From: Amphritea sp.
Lineage (GTDB): Bacteria > Pseudomonadota > Gammaproteobacteria > Pseudomonadales > Balneatricaceae
Assembly (NCBI GenBank): GCA_018067325.1
Contig: JAGPUU010000008.1
Span: forward strand, 1 to 14,149
DNA: 14,149 nucleotides
Direction: 5' to 3'
The translations under genes were made by a program, and so were the position numbers. The notes below the pieces were generated by a model. The model did not search any database, had not been told where the DNA came from, and was given only the letters and a program-made list of their open reading frames with translations. Of the stretch, positions 6,289 to 14,149 are shown piece by piece (position 1 is the first letter of the stretch; every line of letters begins with the position of its first letter).

Positions 6289-8088
6289 GTGACTAAGCTC
6301 GACCACATCCGTAATTTTTCGATTATTGCCCATATAGATCATGGTAAATCCACACTGGCGGATCGTTTTATCCAGACCTGTGGTGGCCTGGCTGAGCGTG
6401 AAATGGAGCAACAGGTTCTTGATTCGATGGATCTTGAACGGGAGCGTGGAATCACCATCAAAGCGCAGAGTGTAACGCTTAATTACACGGCTGAAGATGG
6501 TAAAATTTATCAGCTGAACTTTATCGATACACCGGGGCATGTAGACTTCAGTTATGAAGTATCCCGCTCACTGGCTGCCTGTGAAGGTGCCTTGTTGGTC
6601 GTTGATGCTGCTCAAGGCGTAGAGGCTCAGTCAGTAGCGAACTGTTATACCGCTTTGGAACAGGGGCTAGAAGTCTTGCCAGTTCTCAATAAGATGGACT
6701 TGCCTCAGGCTGACCCGGAGCGAGTGCGTAAAGAGATTGAAGAAGTTATCGGTATTGAAGCTAGCCATGCTGTGCAATGTAGTGCTAAAAGCGGCCTGGG
6801 GATCAACGATGTTTTAGAGCAGCTGGTACAAGATATCCCTGCTCCGGAAGGCGATGTTGATGCCCCTCTTCAAGCGCTGATTATCGACTCATGGTTTGAT
6901 AACTATCTTGGCGTCGTCTCTCTGGTCCGTGTAAAACATGGAACTCTGCGTAAAAAAGACAAGATTAAGATGATGTCCACCGGTCAGTTACATCCGGTTG
7001 ATGGTGTGGGTATCTTCACACCTAAGCGAAAGGAAACCGGCGTGCTAAAAGCTGGTGAAGTAGGGTATGTTGTTGCGGGGATTAAGGATATCCACGGAGC
7101 GCCAGTAGGCGACACTATCACCCATGCTAAAACGCCAGATGTTGAACGGTTGCCGGGTTTTCAAAAGATTCAGCCGCAAGTCTATGCGGGCCTTTTTCCT
7201 ACCAGCTCCGATGATTATGAAGATTTCCGTGAAGCGTTGAATAAACTTACCCTCAATGATGCCTCTTTGTTCTTTGAGCCTGAATCATCAGATGCCCTGG
7301 GTTTCGGTTTCCGTTGTGGTTTTCTCGGCATGTTACACATGGAGATTATTCAGGAGCGTTTGGAACGGGAATATGACCTCGATCTGATCACTTCAGCCCC
7401 AACTGTTGTCTATGAGCTTGAGCTCAATAATGGCGATGTAGTTCATATCGATAGCCCGTCAAAAATGCCCGATCCAACATCGATCAAAGAGATGCGTGAA
7501 CCGATTGTTGAAGCGAATATTTTGGTGCCTCAGGAATATCTTGGTCAGGTTATCGGGCTCTGTGTCGAAAAAAGGGGGGTTCAGAAAGACATGAACTTCG
7601 TCGGCAATCAGGTTCAGGTTTCCTATGAACTACCGATGGCTGAGGTTGTGTTAGATTTCTTCGATCGACTTAAGTCAGTTAGCCGGGGTTATGCTTCTCT
7701 GGAATACAACTTTATCCGTTTTGAAGCAGCTCAGCTAGTGCGTCTGGATATCTTGATTAATAGTGAAAAAGTGGATGCGTTGGCGTTAATTCTTCACCGT
7801 GATAATGCGCAACATCGTGGTCGCCAGTTGTGTGAAAAGATGAAAGAGTTGATTCCACGTCAGATGTTTGATGTGGCTATTCAGGCTGCTCTTGGCGGTA
7901 AAATTATCGCCCGTACCTCGGTCAAAGCTCTGCGTAAAAACGTGACTGCCAAGTGTTATGGCGGTGATGTGAGTCGTAAGAAGAAGCTGTTGCAGAAGCA
8001 GAAAGAGGGTAAGAAGCGGATGAAGCAGGTGGGTAGCGTTGATATTCCGCAGGATGCATTCCTGGCGGTACTGAAAATAGATAATTAG
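6289..8088 (+). CDS. lepA: Elongation factor 4 (LepA), ribosome-associated GTPase
   Basis: Translational GTPase that acts on stalled or initiating ribosomes. From the GTG at 6289 the protein is 599 residues, the same length as E. coli LepA. G1 is AHIDHGKST (14-22), G2 RGIT (53-56), G3 DTPGH (80-84) and G4 NKMD (134-137). The LepA-specific C-terminal segment with [20 protein letters not shown] is near the end. The frame stays open upstream to a TTG at 6220, which would add 23 residues with no counterpart in the family. The GTG gives [20 protein letters not shown], matching other LepA N-termini, with GGTGA seven bases upstream. It starts the lepA-lepB-rnc-era-recO-pdxJ-acpS operon. No convincing promoter was fixed in 6171-6288. 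Confidence 0.97.
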   Translation: MTKLDHIRNFSIIAHIDHGKSTLADRFIQTCGGLAEREMEQQVLDSMDLERERGITIKAQSVTLNYTAEDGKIYQLNFIDTPGHVDFSYEVSRSLAACEGALLVVDAAQGVEAQSVANCYTALEQGLEVLPVLNKMDLPQADPERVRKEIEEVIGIEASHAVQCSAKSGLGINDVLEQLVQDIPAPEGDVDAPLQALIIDSWFDNYLGVVSLVRVKHGTLRKKDKIKMMSTGQLHPVDGVGIFTPKRKETGVLKAGEVGYVVAGIKDIHGAPVGDTITHAKTPDVERLPGFQKIQPQVYAGLFPTSSDDYEDFREALNKLTLNDASLFFEPESSDALGFGFRCGFLGMLHMEIIQERLEREYDLDLITSAPTVVYELELNNGDVVHIDSPSKMPDPTSIKEMREPIVEANILVPQEYLGQVIGLCVEKRGVQKDMNFVGNQVQVSYELPMAEVVLDFFDRLKSVSRGYASLEYNFIRFEAAQLVRLDILINSEKVDALALILHRDNAQHRGRQLCEKMKELIPRQMFDVAIQAALGGKIIARTSVKALRKNVTAKCYGGDVSRKKKLLQKQKEGKKRMKQVGSVDIPQDAFLAVLKIDN

Positions 8089-8099
8089 GACTCGTTAAC

Positions 8100-8912
8100 A
8101 TGGATTTTGATTTTGCTCTGGTACTCGTTGTACTGACCTTTGTTGCCGCTCTGGGTTGGGTTTATGACCGGGTTATACTGGCCGGGGCACGTAAGCTCAG
8201 GATTGTCGCTGCAGAGGAACAAGTGAACGGCGCTTTGCCGGAAAACGCATTAGAACAGTTGAACAAGGAAAACGGCCTGATAGATCTGTGCCGTTCCCTG
8301 TTTCCTGTCCTACTAGTGGTGCTTATTCTTCGCTCTTTTGTTGTAGAGCCGTTTCAGATCCCATCGGGCTCGATGAGGCCAACACTAGAAGTCGGTGATT
8401 TCATCTTGGTGAATAAGTGGCATTATGGCTTCCGCCTGCCGGTACTGGGTACTAAGGTTGTACCGATGAACGATCCGCAGCGAGGTGATGTAGCTGTATT
8501 TAAATTTCCGGATGATCCAAGAGTTAATTACATTAAACGTGTAGTTGGTTTGCCGGGTGACCGGATAGGATATCAGAATAAGACTATCTTTATTAATGGT
8601 AAGCCGCAGGTTCAAACGTTGCTGGCCCAGCTGCCACCACAAAAGCCACGACTGTTGCTAACGGAAGAGCAGTTGGGTGATGTTAGTCATCAGCTTTATC
8701 GTGATGTGACACCTCCACGAATCGCCGCAGAATGGGTAGTCCCTGAAGGTCACTACTTTGTTATGGGTGATAATCGTGATAATAGTAATGATAGTCGCTT
8801 CTGGGGCTACGTGCCGGACGATCTATTGGTTGGCAAAGCATTTGCCGTCTGGATGCATTGGCCAGAGTTTTTCACTCTGCCTGATTTCAGTGATGTAAGA
8901 ACTATCCACTAA
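8100..8912 (+). CDS. lepB: Signal peptidase I (LepB)
   Basis: Inner-membrane S26 peptidase that removes signal peptides from exported proteins, 270 residues (E. coli 324, Pseudomonas about 284). Two membrane helices lie at about 5-22 and 64-82, with a cytoplasmic loop between. The periplasmic catalytic domain follows, with nucleophile Ser91 in QIPSGSMRPTL and general base Lys146 in YIKRVVGLPGD. The conserved box GDNRDNSNDSRFWG is at 223-236. The ribosome site TAGGA overlaps the lepA stop codon, and the ATG lies 11 nt after it, so the two genes are co-transcribed. It presumably processes MucD and the other exported proteins encoded here. Confidence 0.97.
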   Translation: MDFDFALVLVVLTFVAALGWVYDRVILAGARKLRIVAAEEQVNGALPENALEQLNKENGLIDLCRSLFPVLLVVLILRSFVVEPFQIPSGSMRPTLEVGDFILVNKWHYGFRLPVLGTKVVPMNDPQRGDVAVFKFPDDPRVNYIKRVVGLPGDRIGYQNKTIFINGKPQVQTLLAQLPPQKPRLLLTEEQLGDVSHQLYRDVTPPRIAAEWVVPEGHYFVMGDNRDNSNDSRFWGYVPDDLLVGKAFAVWMHWPEFFTLPDFSDVRTIH

Positions 8913-8931
8913 CAGGGAAAAGGGGTACGTT

Positions 8932-9306
8932 ATGTCGATGTATAAAACACAGCGGGGAGTGTCGTTTTTTTCGCTGATGATAATTTTGATTGTCGCCGGT
9001 ATTTTTGTGTCGGTAGGGTTTAAGTTATATCCTCCCTATTGGGATCATGGTTTAGTCACCTCTATGATGGAGGATCTGGTTGAACAGCCAGAAACTAAGA
9101 CCGATTCCCCAACCGAGACTCGCTCAAAAATAGATAAGCGTTTGCGAATCAATCAAGTAACGCTGCCGTCAAGGAAGGCGATAACCATTGATGTGAAAGA
9201 GGGCGTTAAAACTATAACGCTGAAATACGATATTATTGTGCCGATGTTTTCCAATGTTGACGCCGTTGTGAAGTTTAATGAGCAATATGAAGTGATTATC
9301 CGTTGA
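8932..9306 (+). CDS. DUF4845 family membrane-anchored protein between lepB and rnc
   Basis: A 124-residue protein of unknown function. One N-terminal hydrophobic helix (about 11-30) is followed by a short periplasmic domain containing [10 protein letters not shown] and ending [10 protein letters not shown]. The position between lepB and rnc and the single-helix layout fit the DUF4845 family found at this site in Pseudomonas and relatives. The N-terminus ([19 protein letters not shown]) resembles a type IV prepilin: a short basic leader, Gly9, then a hydrophobic stretch. However, the glutamate expected at position +5 is a serine. The ATG at 8932 has AGGGG six bases upstream. Its stop codon overlaps the TTG start of rnc. 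Confidence 0.8.
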   Translation: MSMYKTQRGVSFFSLMIILIVAGIFVSVGFKLYPPYWDHGLVTSMMEDLVEQPETKTDSPTETRSKIDKRLRINQVTLPSRKAITIDVKEGVKTITLKYDIIVPMFSNVDAVVKFNEQYEVIIR

Positions 9307-9992
9307 TTATAAAGCCTGCCACAGACCTGGCAAAAAAGCTGGGTTATAAGTTTAATGATGAGAGCATGATAGAGCTGGCTCTCACCCACCGTAGTCACGG
9401 AAAACGCAATAATGAACGCCTGGAGTTTCTGGGTGATTCGATTCTCAATTTTGTCATCGCCGAAGCGCTGTATCTTCGCTTTCCTGAAGCGAAAGAAGGG
9501 CAGCTTAGTCGACTGCGGGCTTTATTAGTCAAAGGTGAAACTTTGGCTGAGTTGGCCCGAGAGATGAAATTGGGAGACTACCTTCGATTGGGCTCCGGCG
9601 AATTGAAAAGTGGTGGCTTCCGCCGCGATTCGATTTTGGCCGATACCGTTGAAGCTATTATTGGTGCCATCTATCTTGATAGTGATATGGAGTGTTGCCG
9701 TCCTTATATCCTTAAATGGTACCAGTCTCGCCTTGAGCAGACCTCTCTTGAAGATAATCAGAAAGATTCAAAAACCCGTCTGCAGGAATTTCTGCAATCC
9801 CGGCGGGCACCGCTGCCCGAGTATGACTTGCTTTCAGTCACCGGCGAAGCGCACAAGCAGACGTTTGAAATTAGTTGTCAGGTGAGTCTGTTAGATGAAC
9901 CCACAGTAGGCAAAGGCAGCAGCCGTCGTCAGGCGGAGCAGAATGCTGCGGGAGCTGCACTTAAACTTATGAAAGTAGGTAGTAAAGTATGA
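9303..9992 (+). CDS. rnc: Ribonuclease III
   Basis: Double-strand-specific endoribonuclease that processes rRNA precursors and some mRNAs, 229 residues. The signature [10 protein letters not shown] starts at residue 37. Catalytic and metal-binding residues Glu38, Glu41, Asp45, Glu65, Asp114 and Glu117 fall at the same numbers as in the E. coli enzyme. A C-terminal double-stranded RNA-binding domain covers about 155-226 (KTRLQEFLQ through [16 protein letters not shown]). The identical numbering supports the TTG at 9303 as start. It overlaps the preceding stop as TTGA and has no strong ribosome site, so translation is likely coupled. The next in-frame methionine (residue 22) would remove conserved sequence. 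The gene overlaps era by 4 nt (ATGA). In E. coli rnc limits its own operon by cleaving the leader; nothing here shows whether that holds. Confidence 0.96.
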   Translation: MIIKPATDLAKKLGYKFNDESMIELALTHRSHGKRNNERLEFLGDSILNFVIAEALYLRFPEAKEGQLSRLRALLVKGETLAELAREMKLGDYLRLGSGELKSGGFRRDSILADTVEAIIGAIYLDSDMECCRPYILKWYQSRLEQTSLEDNQKDSKTRLQEFLQSRRAPLPEYDLLSVTGEAHKQTFEISCQVSLLDEPTVGKGSSRRQAEQNAAGAALKLMKVGSKV

Positions 9993-10924
9993 GTCGCGAT
10001 CTGAGTTATCTGCTGGATCAGCCCAGCGAAGATCAGCATTGTGGTTTTGTCGCAATCGTTGGCCGTCCGAATGTGGGTAAGTCTACCCTGATGAATAATA
10101 TTCTGGGTCAGAAGTTGAGTATTACCTCGCGTAAACCGCAGACGACCCGCCATCAGATCGTGGGTATTAAAACCGAGGGTGATGTTCAGGCTGTATATGT
10201 AGACACCCCCGGATTGCATAAAGATCAGGATAAAGCGATCAACCGCTATATGAACAAGGCGGCCAGCTCAGCACTCCGTGATGTTGATGTGGTGGTGTTT
10301 GTTATTGATCGTACCGCTTGGACTGAAGAAGACGAAATCGTTTTTGAAAAATTTGGTGGGATTAAGTGTCCTGTTATTCTGGTGATTAATAAGATTGATC
10401 AACTGGATGATAAAGAGTCACTGCTGCCTCATCTGGAAGAACTTTCTAAGAAAATGGAATTTCTGGAAATTATTCCTATCTCAGCGAAAAATGGCACTAG
10501 TGTCGATCGCCTTGAAGCGGTGATCAATGAGCAATTGCCAAAGAGTGTGCATTTTTACCCGGATGACCAGATTACTGATCGAAGTTCTCGTTTCCTAGCA
10601 GCTGAGTTGGTGAGAGAGAAGTTGATGCGTAACCTTGGGGATGAAGTTCCTTACGGTACCACTGTTGAGATTGAAGAGTTCAAGCGCAATGAACGGGGCA
10701 TTCTTATTATTAGTGCGCTGATTCTGGTTGAGCGTGAAGGGCAGAAACGTATCGTTATCGGTGATAAAGGCGATAAGATCAAAGGTATTGGTCGTGATGC
10801 TCGTCTTGATATGGAAAAAATGTTCGATTCCAAAGTGATGCTTAACCTCTGGGTTAAGGTACGCAGTAACTGGTCTGATGACGAGCGGGCGCTGCGAAGC
10901 CTGGGTTACAACGATATAGATTGA
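9989..10924 (+). CDS. era: GTPase Era, 30S ribosome assembly factor
   Basis: Essential GTPase that binds the 3' end of 16S rRNA and couples ribosome maturation to the cell cycle, 311 residues (E. coli 301). G1 is GRPNVGKST (25-33), G3 DTPG (72-75), G4 NKID (134-137) and G5 SAK (165-167). The C-terminal KH RNA-binding domain at about 210-305 contains [14 protein letters not shown]. The short N-terminal extension [16 protein letters not shown] varies in the family. The ATG overlaps the rnc stop codon, with AGGT nine bases upstream. Pairing with rnc fits their shared role in 16S rRNA maturation. Confidence 0.97.
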   Translation: MSRDLSYLLDQPSEDQHCGFVAIVGRPNVGKSTLMNNILGQKLSITSRKPQTTRHQIVGIKTEGDVQAVYVDTPGLHKDQDKAINRYMNKAASSALRDVDVVVFVIDRTAWTEEDEIVFEKFGGIKCPVILVINKIDQLDDKESLLPHLEELSKKMEFLEIIPISAKNGTSVDRLEAVINEQLPKSVHFYPDDQITDRSSRFLAAELVREKLMRNLGDEVPYGTTVEIEEFKRNERGILIISALILVEREGQKRIVIGDKGDKIKGIGRDARLDMEKMFDSKVMLNLWVKVRSNWSDDERALRSLGYNDID

Positions 10925-10937
10925 GTGATGGCAGCCG

Positions 10938-11645
10938 ATGAGTTATCAGGTAGACGCTCAGGCTGCTTATGTCCTGCATACCCGACCTTACAGAGAAACT
11001 AGTCTGCTGGTCGATCTGTTTACCCTGGAGCAGGGTAAAATCAGTGCCGTCGTAAAAGGCGCGCGCAGCCCACGTTCTCGCATGCGAGCTATGATGCAGC
11101 CCTTTACGCCCTTGCAGGTCAGTTGGCGGGGGCGCCATGAACTGAAAACACTGACTCAAGCTGAAGCTGTTGCAGCGCCTCTGTTCCTTAAAGGCGATTC
11201 ACTGATCTGTGGGCTCTATGTTAATGAGCTTTTGGAGCGCCTGTTACAACCCTCGGATTCTCATCCCCAGCTCTTCGTTTATTATCAGTATGTATTGAAT
11301 GAGTTGAGAGAGGCTAAGGATATTGAATTGGCGCTGCGTACCTTTGAACAGCATTTGTTGCAGCAGCTGGGCTTTCAGTTTGACGTGCAAGGCTGTCAGC
11401 CAGAAGTTGTTTATCGATATGACCCTACTCAGGGCTTTATTCCTATCGTTCAGTTAAATGAGAAGATCAGACCTTTCTGTTTCACCGGTGAGCAGTTGGT
11501 GGGCATTGTAGGCGAGCAATATCAGCGCCCTGAGATCCGTCGGGCTGCGAAAAGGCTAATGCGACTGGCCTTAGAGCAACAGCTGGGGAGTCGGCCACTG
11601 CGCAGTCGTGAGTTGCTACAAGGCTATAGCCCTCAAAAGGTATAG
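10938..11645 (+). CDS. recO: DNA repair protein RecO
   Basis: Recombination mediator of the RecFOR pathway, 235 residues (E. coli 242). It helps load RecA onto SSB-coated single-stranded DNA. The N-terminal OB-fold (about 1-80) has the family opening [20 protein letters not shown] and [19 protein letters not shown] helical C-terminal domain follows, with [15 protein letters not shown] and a [11 protein letters not shown] segment. There is no four-cysteine zinc site, as in other gammaproteobacterial RecO. The ATG at 10938 is 13 nt after the era stop; the ribosome site is weak. An earlier ATG at 10928 is in another frame. Confidence 0.95.
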   Translation: MSYQVDAQAAYVLHTRPYRETSLLVDLFTLEQGKISAVVKGARSPRSRMRAMMQPFTPLQVSWRGRHELKTLTQAEAVAAPLFLKGDSLICGLYVNELLERLLQPSDSHPQLFVYYQYVLNELREAKDIELALRTFEQHLLQQLGFQFDVQGCQPEVVYRYDPTQGFIPIVQLNEKIRPFCFTGEQLVGIVGEQYQRPEIRRAAKRLMRLALEQQLGSRPLRSRELLQGYSPQKV

Positions 11646-11724
11646 CCAGGCTGTTTCTCAGAGTGCGATTCTAGTAAGCTCTGTTTTATTGTATTTTATA
11701 TTTTTGTTTGAGAAGAGGTTAACC

Positions 11725-12498
11725 GTGGTAGAGCCAAGTCGATTACTGCTGGGTGTGAATATCGATCATATTGCGACCTTGCGTCAGGCTCGGGGGACTC
11801 GTTACCCTGATCCGGTTCAGGCAGCAGCCTTAGCCGAAGAAGCCGGAGCTGATGGTATTACTGTTCACCTGCGGGAAGATCGTCGGCATATTCAGGATCG
11901 TGATATCTACTTGCTTGCAGAAACGCTGCAAACGCGGATGAATTTTGAGATGGCGGTGACCGATGAGATGTTAAGCATCGCTGAGAAGGTTAAACCTGCT
12001 CATGCCTGTCTGGTACCGGAAAAGCGTGAAGAGCTGACTACCGAGGGTGGCTTGGACGTTGTGGGCCAGCTTACGAAAGTAAAGGCGGCCTGTGACAGGT
12101 TAGCTGCAGCAGGGGTGGAAGCCTCACTGTTTATTGATCCGGATAATGCCCAGATTGATGCAACTCTTAGTTGTGGAGCGCCTGTAATAGAATTGCACAC
12201 CGGTGCTTATGCTGATGCAGAAACGGCGGCAGAGCAGAAGACCGAGTTGGAGCGGATTAGATCAGCCGCGACCTATGCGTTTAGTAAAGGGTTAATTGTT
12301 AATGCAGGCCACGGTCTGAACTATCAAAACGTAGAGCAGATTGCTGAAATTCCTGAGATAAGTGAACTGAATATCGGTCACGGTATTATCGCCCGGGCAG
12401 TGTTTGTCGGCCTTAAAGAGGCGATTGCTGAGATGCGCCGATTGATGATGGAAACCCAGGGGCGGATACAGCCGCTAAGGGATGCGGTACGCCGATGA
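11725..12498 (+). CDS. pdxJ: Pyridoxine 5'-phosphate synthase PdxJ
   Basis: Condenses 1-deoxy-D-xylulose 5-phosphate with 3-amino-2-oxopropyl phosphate to form pyridoxine 5'-phosphate, the last ring-closing step of vitamin B6 synthesis. From the GTG at 11725 it has 257 residues (E. coli 243). Conserved segments are [18 protein letters not shown] (7-24), [12 protein letters not shown] with His48, [17 protein letters not shown], and NAGHGLNY, with [13 protein letters not shown] near the end. The frame is open back into recO (to 11608), but AAGAGG six bases before the GTG, the match to family N-termini, and the low-complexity upstream translation decide the start. A 79-nt AT-rich gap separates it from recO, and it overlaps acpS by 4 nt (ATGA). 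Confidence 0.95.
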   Translation: MVEPSRLLLGVNIDHIATLRQARGTRYPDPVQAAALAEEAGADGITVHLREDRRHIQDRDIYLLAETLQTRMNFEMAVTDEMLSIAEKVKPAHACLVPEKREELTTEGGLDVVGQLTKVKAACDRLAAAGVEASLFIDPDNAQIDATLSCGAPVIELHTGAYADAETAAEQKTELERIRSAATYAFSKGLIVNAGHGLNYQNVEQIAEIPEISELNIGHGIIARAVFVGLKEAIAEMRRLMMETQGRIQPLRDAVRR

Positions 12499-12872
12499 TT
12501 TTTGGTGTGGGGACAGATCTACTTGATATCCGGCGTATAGAGATGGCATTGGCGCGTACACCACGTCTGTCAGAGCGGATTCTGACCCCCACCGAATTGT
12601 CGCAATATCAGCAATCTAATCAACAACCCCGGTTTCTGGCTAAACGTTTTGCAGCAAAGGAAGCGGCTGTGAAAGCGTTGGGTACCGGTATTGGACGAGG
12701 TATTAGTTGGCAGCATTTTGAAGTTGGTCATAATGAACTGGGCCGACCGATAATGACTCTTACCGGTAATGCGCGACAGCGAGCGGAGGATCTGGGGATC
12801 GCTACCTTCCATCTTTCCTATAGCGATGAGCAGGATCAAGTTATCGCATTTGTTGTGGCAGAACAACTCTGA
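12495..12872 (+). CDS. acpS: Holo-[acyl-carrier-protein] synthase AcpS
   Basis: Transfers the 4'-phosphopantetheine arm from CoA to apo-acyl carrier protein, 125 residues (E. coli 126). Magnesium-binding Asp8 lies in GVGTDLLDI, and Glu56 in [15 protein letters not shown]. The FHLSYSDE segment near the C-terminus is typical. The ATG overlaps the pdxJ stop codon, so translation is coupled. The pdxJ-acpS pair is widespread in gammaproteobacteria. It is the last gene of the lepA operon, and a possible terminator follows. Confidence 0.96.
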   Translation: MIFGVGTDLLDIRRIEMALARTPRLSERILTPTELSQYQQSNQQPRFLAKRFAAKEAAVKALGTGIGRGISWQHFEVGHNELGRPIMTLTGNARQRAEDLGIATFHLSYSDEQDQVIAFVVAEQL

Positions 12873-12890
12873 TTAAGCGTTATTCCTGAA

Positions 12891-12910
12891 AGTCGTGTCC
12901 GACTATTTTT
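12891..12910 (+). terminator. Possible weak intrinsic terminator after acpS
   Basis: AGTCG, loop TGTC, CGACT (12891-12904) forms a perfect 5-bp stem followed by ATTTTT, 18 nt after the acpS stop. The stem is short, so termination may be partial and the next gene could receive read-through. Confidence 0.45.
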
Positions 12911-12959
12911 ATAGACTAAACTGAAAGCAGACATCAGAGAGTTCTATGGAGGTGGTGCG

Positions 12960-13355
12960 ATGAACACGATTATGGTTGCTACCAATTTTTCACCGCTCAA
13001 TGAAAAGCTTATCGATCTAGCCCAGGTATTTACCAGCACTGTCTATCTGTTGCATGTGGTTTTGCCGAACGAAGATATCAGTTATCGGGATAAGAAGGAG
13101 ATGGGGCAGGAGTTTGCCGAAGAGTCATCAGCGCTTAATGAGCAGGCTCAGCAATTGCGGCATCAGGGTATTGAAACCCATGCGCTCTTGCTGGAAGGAA
13201 TCGCTACGGTGGCAATTCTTGAAGAGGCTGATAGATTAAGTGCTGACCTGATTGTTCTGGGTGGGGTTGGTAAACGCCGCTCAACAGTTCTCGGAGATGA
13301 TCTCGTTCATAAAATTGTTAAACAGTCGCAACGACCGGTACTGGTCCTTCCGTAG
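12960..13355 (+). CDS. Universal stress protein (UspA family)
   Basis: A single-domain, probably cytoplasmic UspA-fold protein of 131 residues. It has the opening strand TIMVATNFSPLNEKLIDLA, strand VYLLHVV (28-34), ADLIVLGGVGKRRS (95-108) and the closing QRPVLVLP. The usual nucleotide loop G-x2-G-x9-G-[S/T] is altered. Here Gly101-x2-Gly104 is followed by only seven residues before Gly112, and Asp113 replaces Ser/Thr, so ATP binding may be weakened or lost. Its partner and trigger are unknown. The ribosome site GGAGGT, six bases before the ATG, is the strongest in the window and suggests high expression when transcribed. It is probably a separate unit from acpS, or is reached by read-through. 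Confidence 0.85.
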   Translation: MNTIMVATNFSPLNEKLIDLAQVFTSTVYLLHVVLPNEDISYRDKKEMGQEFAEESSALNEQAQQLRHQGIETHALLLEGIATVAILEEADRLSADLIVLGGVGKRRSTVLGDDLVHKIVKQSQRPVLVLP

Positions 13356-13524
13356 TCGGAGTGTGCCTCTGACGAGGGTATTCATTAGAGCATGAATTAT
13401 TCTGTATTGAGCTTTATCGGTAGGCTCGGTATGATCGCGATCTATATTTAAGTTATATCAAATACATTTTTAATTTCTTCTGGTTATATTTTTATATATT
13501 CAGGACGATCACTGGTAATAAGTT
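13356..13524 (+). promoter_or_regulatory. AT-rich intergenic region upstream of cysM
   Basis: This 169-bp spacer holds a small hairpin CCTC/GAGG (13366-13377), an inverted repeat ATTCAT/ATGAAT (13380-13397), a 10-bp palindrome GATCGCGATC (13433-13442) and two GTTATAT copies starting 31 bp apart (13452-13458 and 13483-13489). The cysM promoter most likely lies in the AT-rich part (13443-13500), where TATATT at 13495-13500 is a possible -10 without a good -35. An activator such as CysB could supply the missing -35; that is inference. Confidence 0.35.
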
Positions 13525-14149
13525 ATGAGCGTGCAGTTTCCAACCATCGAAGATTATGTGGGTAATACACCATTGGTGCGCCTGCAACGTTTGTCTGTGG
13601 GGCGGGGCAATACGGTGCTTTGTAAGCTAGAAGGCAATAATCCGGCGGGCTCGGTAAAAGATCGTCCAGCGATGAGCATGATTCAGTTGGCTGAGCAACG
13701 AGGGCTGATAAAGCCTGGTGACACCCTGATAGAAGCCACTTCTGGAAATACCGGTATCGCGCTAGCGATGGCGGCGGCAATTAAAGGCTACAATATGAAG
13801 CTGATTATGCCGGATAACAGCAGTGAAGAGCGCAAAACTTCAATGACCGCTTATGGCGCAGAACTGATTCCTGTGACTAAAGAAGAGGGTATGGAGGGAG
13901 CCCGTGATCTGGCGCTGCAGATGCAGGCGGATGGTAAGGGCATTGTACTCGACCAGTTTGCCAACATGGATAATCCAGAAGCACATTATCGCGGTACCGG
14001 TCCAGAACTGTGGCAACAGACAGATGGCAGAATAACTCACTTTGTCAGTGCTATGGGGACAACAGGAACTATCATGGGTACCTCCCGGTACCTGAAAGAG
14101 CAGAATCCTGATGTTCAGATTGTGGGTCTTCAGCCTGCTGAAGGAGCCT
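13525..14149 (+). CDS. cysM: Cysteine synthase B (CysM), 3' end beyond window
   Basis: PLP enzyme that makes cysteine from O-acetylserine with sulfide, or S-sulfocysteine with thiosulfate. The first 208 residues are visible, out of about 300. The PLP lysine is Lys45 in NPAGSVKDRPA. The substrate loop TSGNTG is at 72-77, and the phosphate-binding MGTTGT at 177-182. CysM rather than CysK is favoured by the MPDNSSEERK and KEEGMEGARDLALQM segments and by the opening QFPTIEDYVGNTPLVRLQRL, which match CysM of E. coli and Pseudomonas. ATG 13525 is the first possible start, since TAA TAA lies in frame just upstream; the ribosome site GGTAATAAG is weak. No frame breaks are seen in the visible part. 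Confidence 0.95.
   Translation, partial: MSVQFPTIEDYVGNTPLVRLQRLSVGRGNTVLCKLEGNNPAGSVKDRPAMSMIQLAEQRGLIKPGDTLIEATSGNTGIALAMAAAIKGYNMKLIMPDNSSEERKTSMTAYGAELIPVTKEEGMEGARDLALQMQADGKGIVLDQFANMDNPEAHYRGTGPELWQQTDGRITHFVSAMGTTGTIMGTSRYLKEQNPDVQIVGLQPAEGA

Noticed and set aside
11608..11724. Upstream extension of PdxJ reaching into recO
   Set aside because: It would overlap recO and add 39 unrelated residues. AAGAGG six bases before the GTG at 11725 and family alignment fix the later start.
13366..13397. Terminator after the universal stress protein gene
   Set aside because: The stems are only 4 bp (CCTC/GAGG) or AT-rich (ATTCAT/ATGAAT), and neither is followed by a T-run.
1..14149. Mobile element, prophage, CRISPR array or tRNA gene
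   Set aside because: No transposase, integrase, regular repeat-spacer pattern, attachment repeat or tRNA-like sequence was seen, and all the genes fit a conserved gammaproteobacterial core order.

Overview
The window is a chromosomal housekeeping segment of a gammaproteobacterium. No mobile element, CRISPR array or RNA gene is visible, and base and codon use look even throughout. The proteins and gene order match the Pseudomonas pattern most closely: sdhE-ygfX, a convergent nadB, an algU(rpoE)-muc cluster, then lepA-lepB-DUF4845-rnc-era-recO-pdxJ-acpS. The moderate GC content suggests a marine Oceanospirillales-type bacterium, but this placement is an inference and the genus cannot be fixed from the sequence alone.

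Layout. Bases 1-169 are non-coding and hold a short tandem repeat and a probable sigma70 promoter. sdhE (170-430) and ygfX (408-860) overlap and form a small operon for flavinylation of succinate dehydrogenase. nadB (841-2436, minus strand) converges on ygfX, and the two share 20 bp of 3' end. A 253-bp divergent region (2437-2689) separates nadB from rpoE. It carries a good sigmaE-type autoregulatory promoter, two inverted repeats on the nadB side and a small hairpin before rpoE. The envelope-stress cluster follows: rpoE/algU, rseA, rseC and a DegP/MucD protease, closed by a clear intrinsic terminator at 6143-6170. A second long operon runs from lepA to acpS with tight spacing and several 4-nt stop/start overlaps, probably ending at a weak terminator near 12891-12910. 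A universal stress protein gene and the first 208 codons of cysM complete the window.

Most notable observation: the envelope-stress cluster has no separate rseB/mucB. Instead the anti-sigma factor is enlarged to 282 residues. Its N-terminal ~195 residues look like a complete RseA/MucA (cytoplasmic sigma-binding part, one membrane helix, periplasmic tail). Its last ~85 residues look like the small C-terminal domain of RseB/MucB. The large N-terminal RseB domain, which is LolA-like and senses lipid or LPS, is absent. The gene therefore appears to encode an RseA-RseB(C) fusion that carries part of its own protector in cis.

How the genes work together: AlgU/RpoE transcribes envelope-repair genes and its own operon; RseA holds it at the membrane; RseC tunes the system; DegP/MucD degrades misfolded periplasmic proteins. 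The second operon serves translation (LepA), secretion (LepB), RNA processing and ribosome maturation (RNase III, Era), DNA repair (RecO), vitamin B6 synthesis (PdxJ) and acyl-carrier-protein activation (AcpS).
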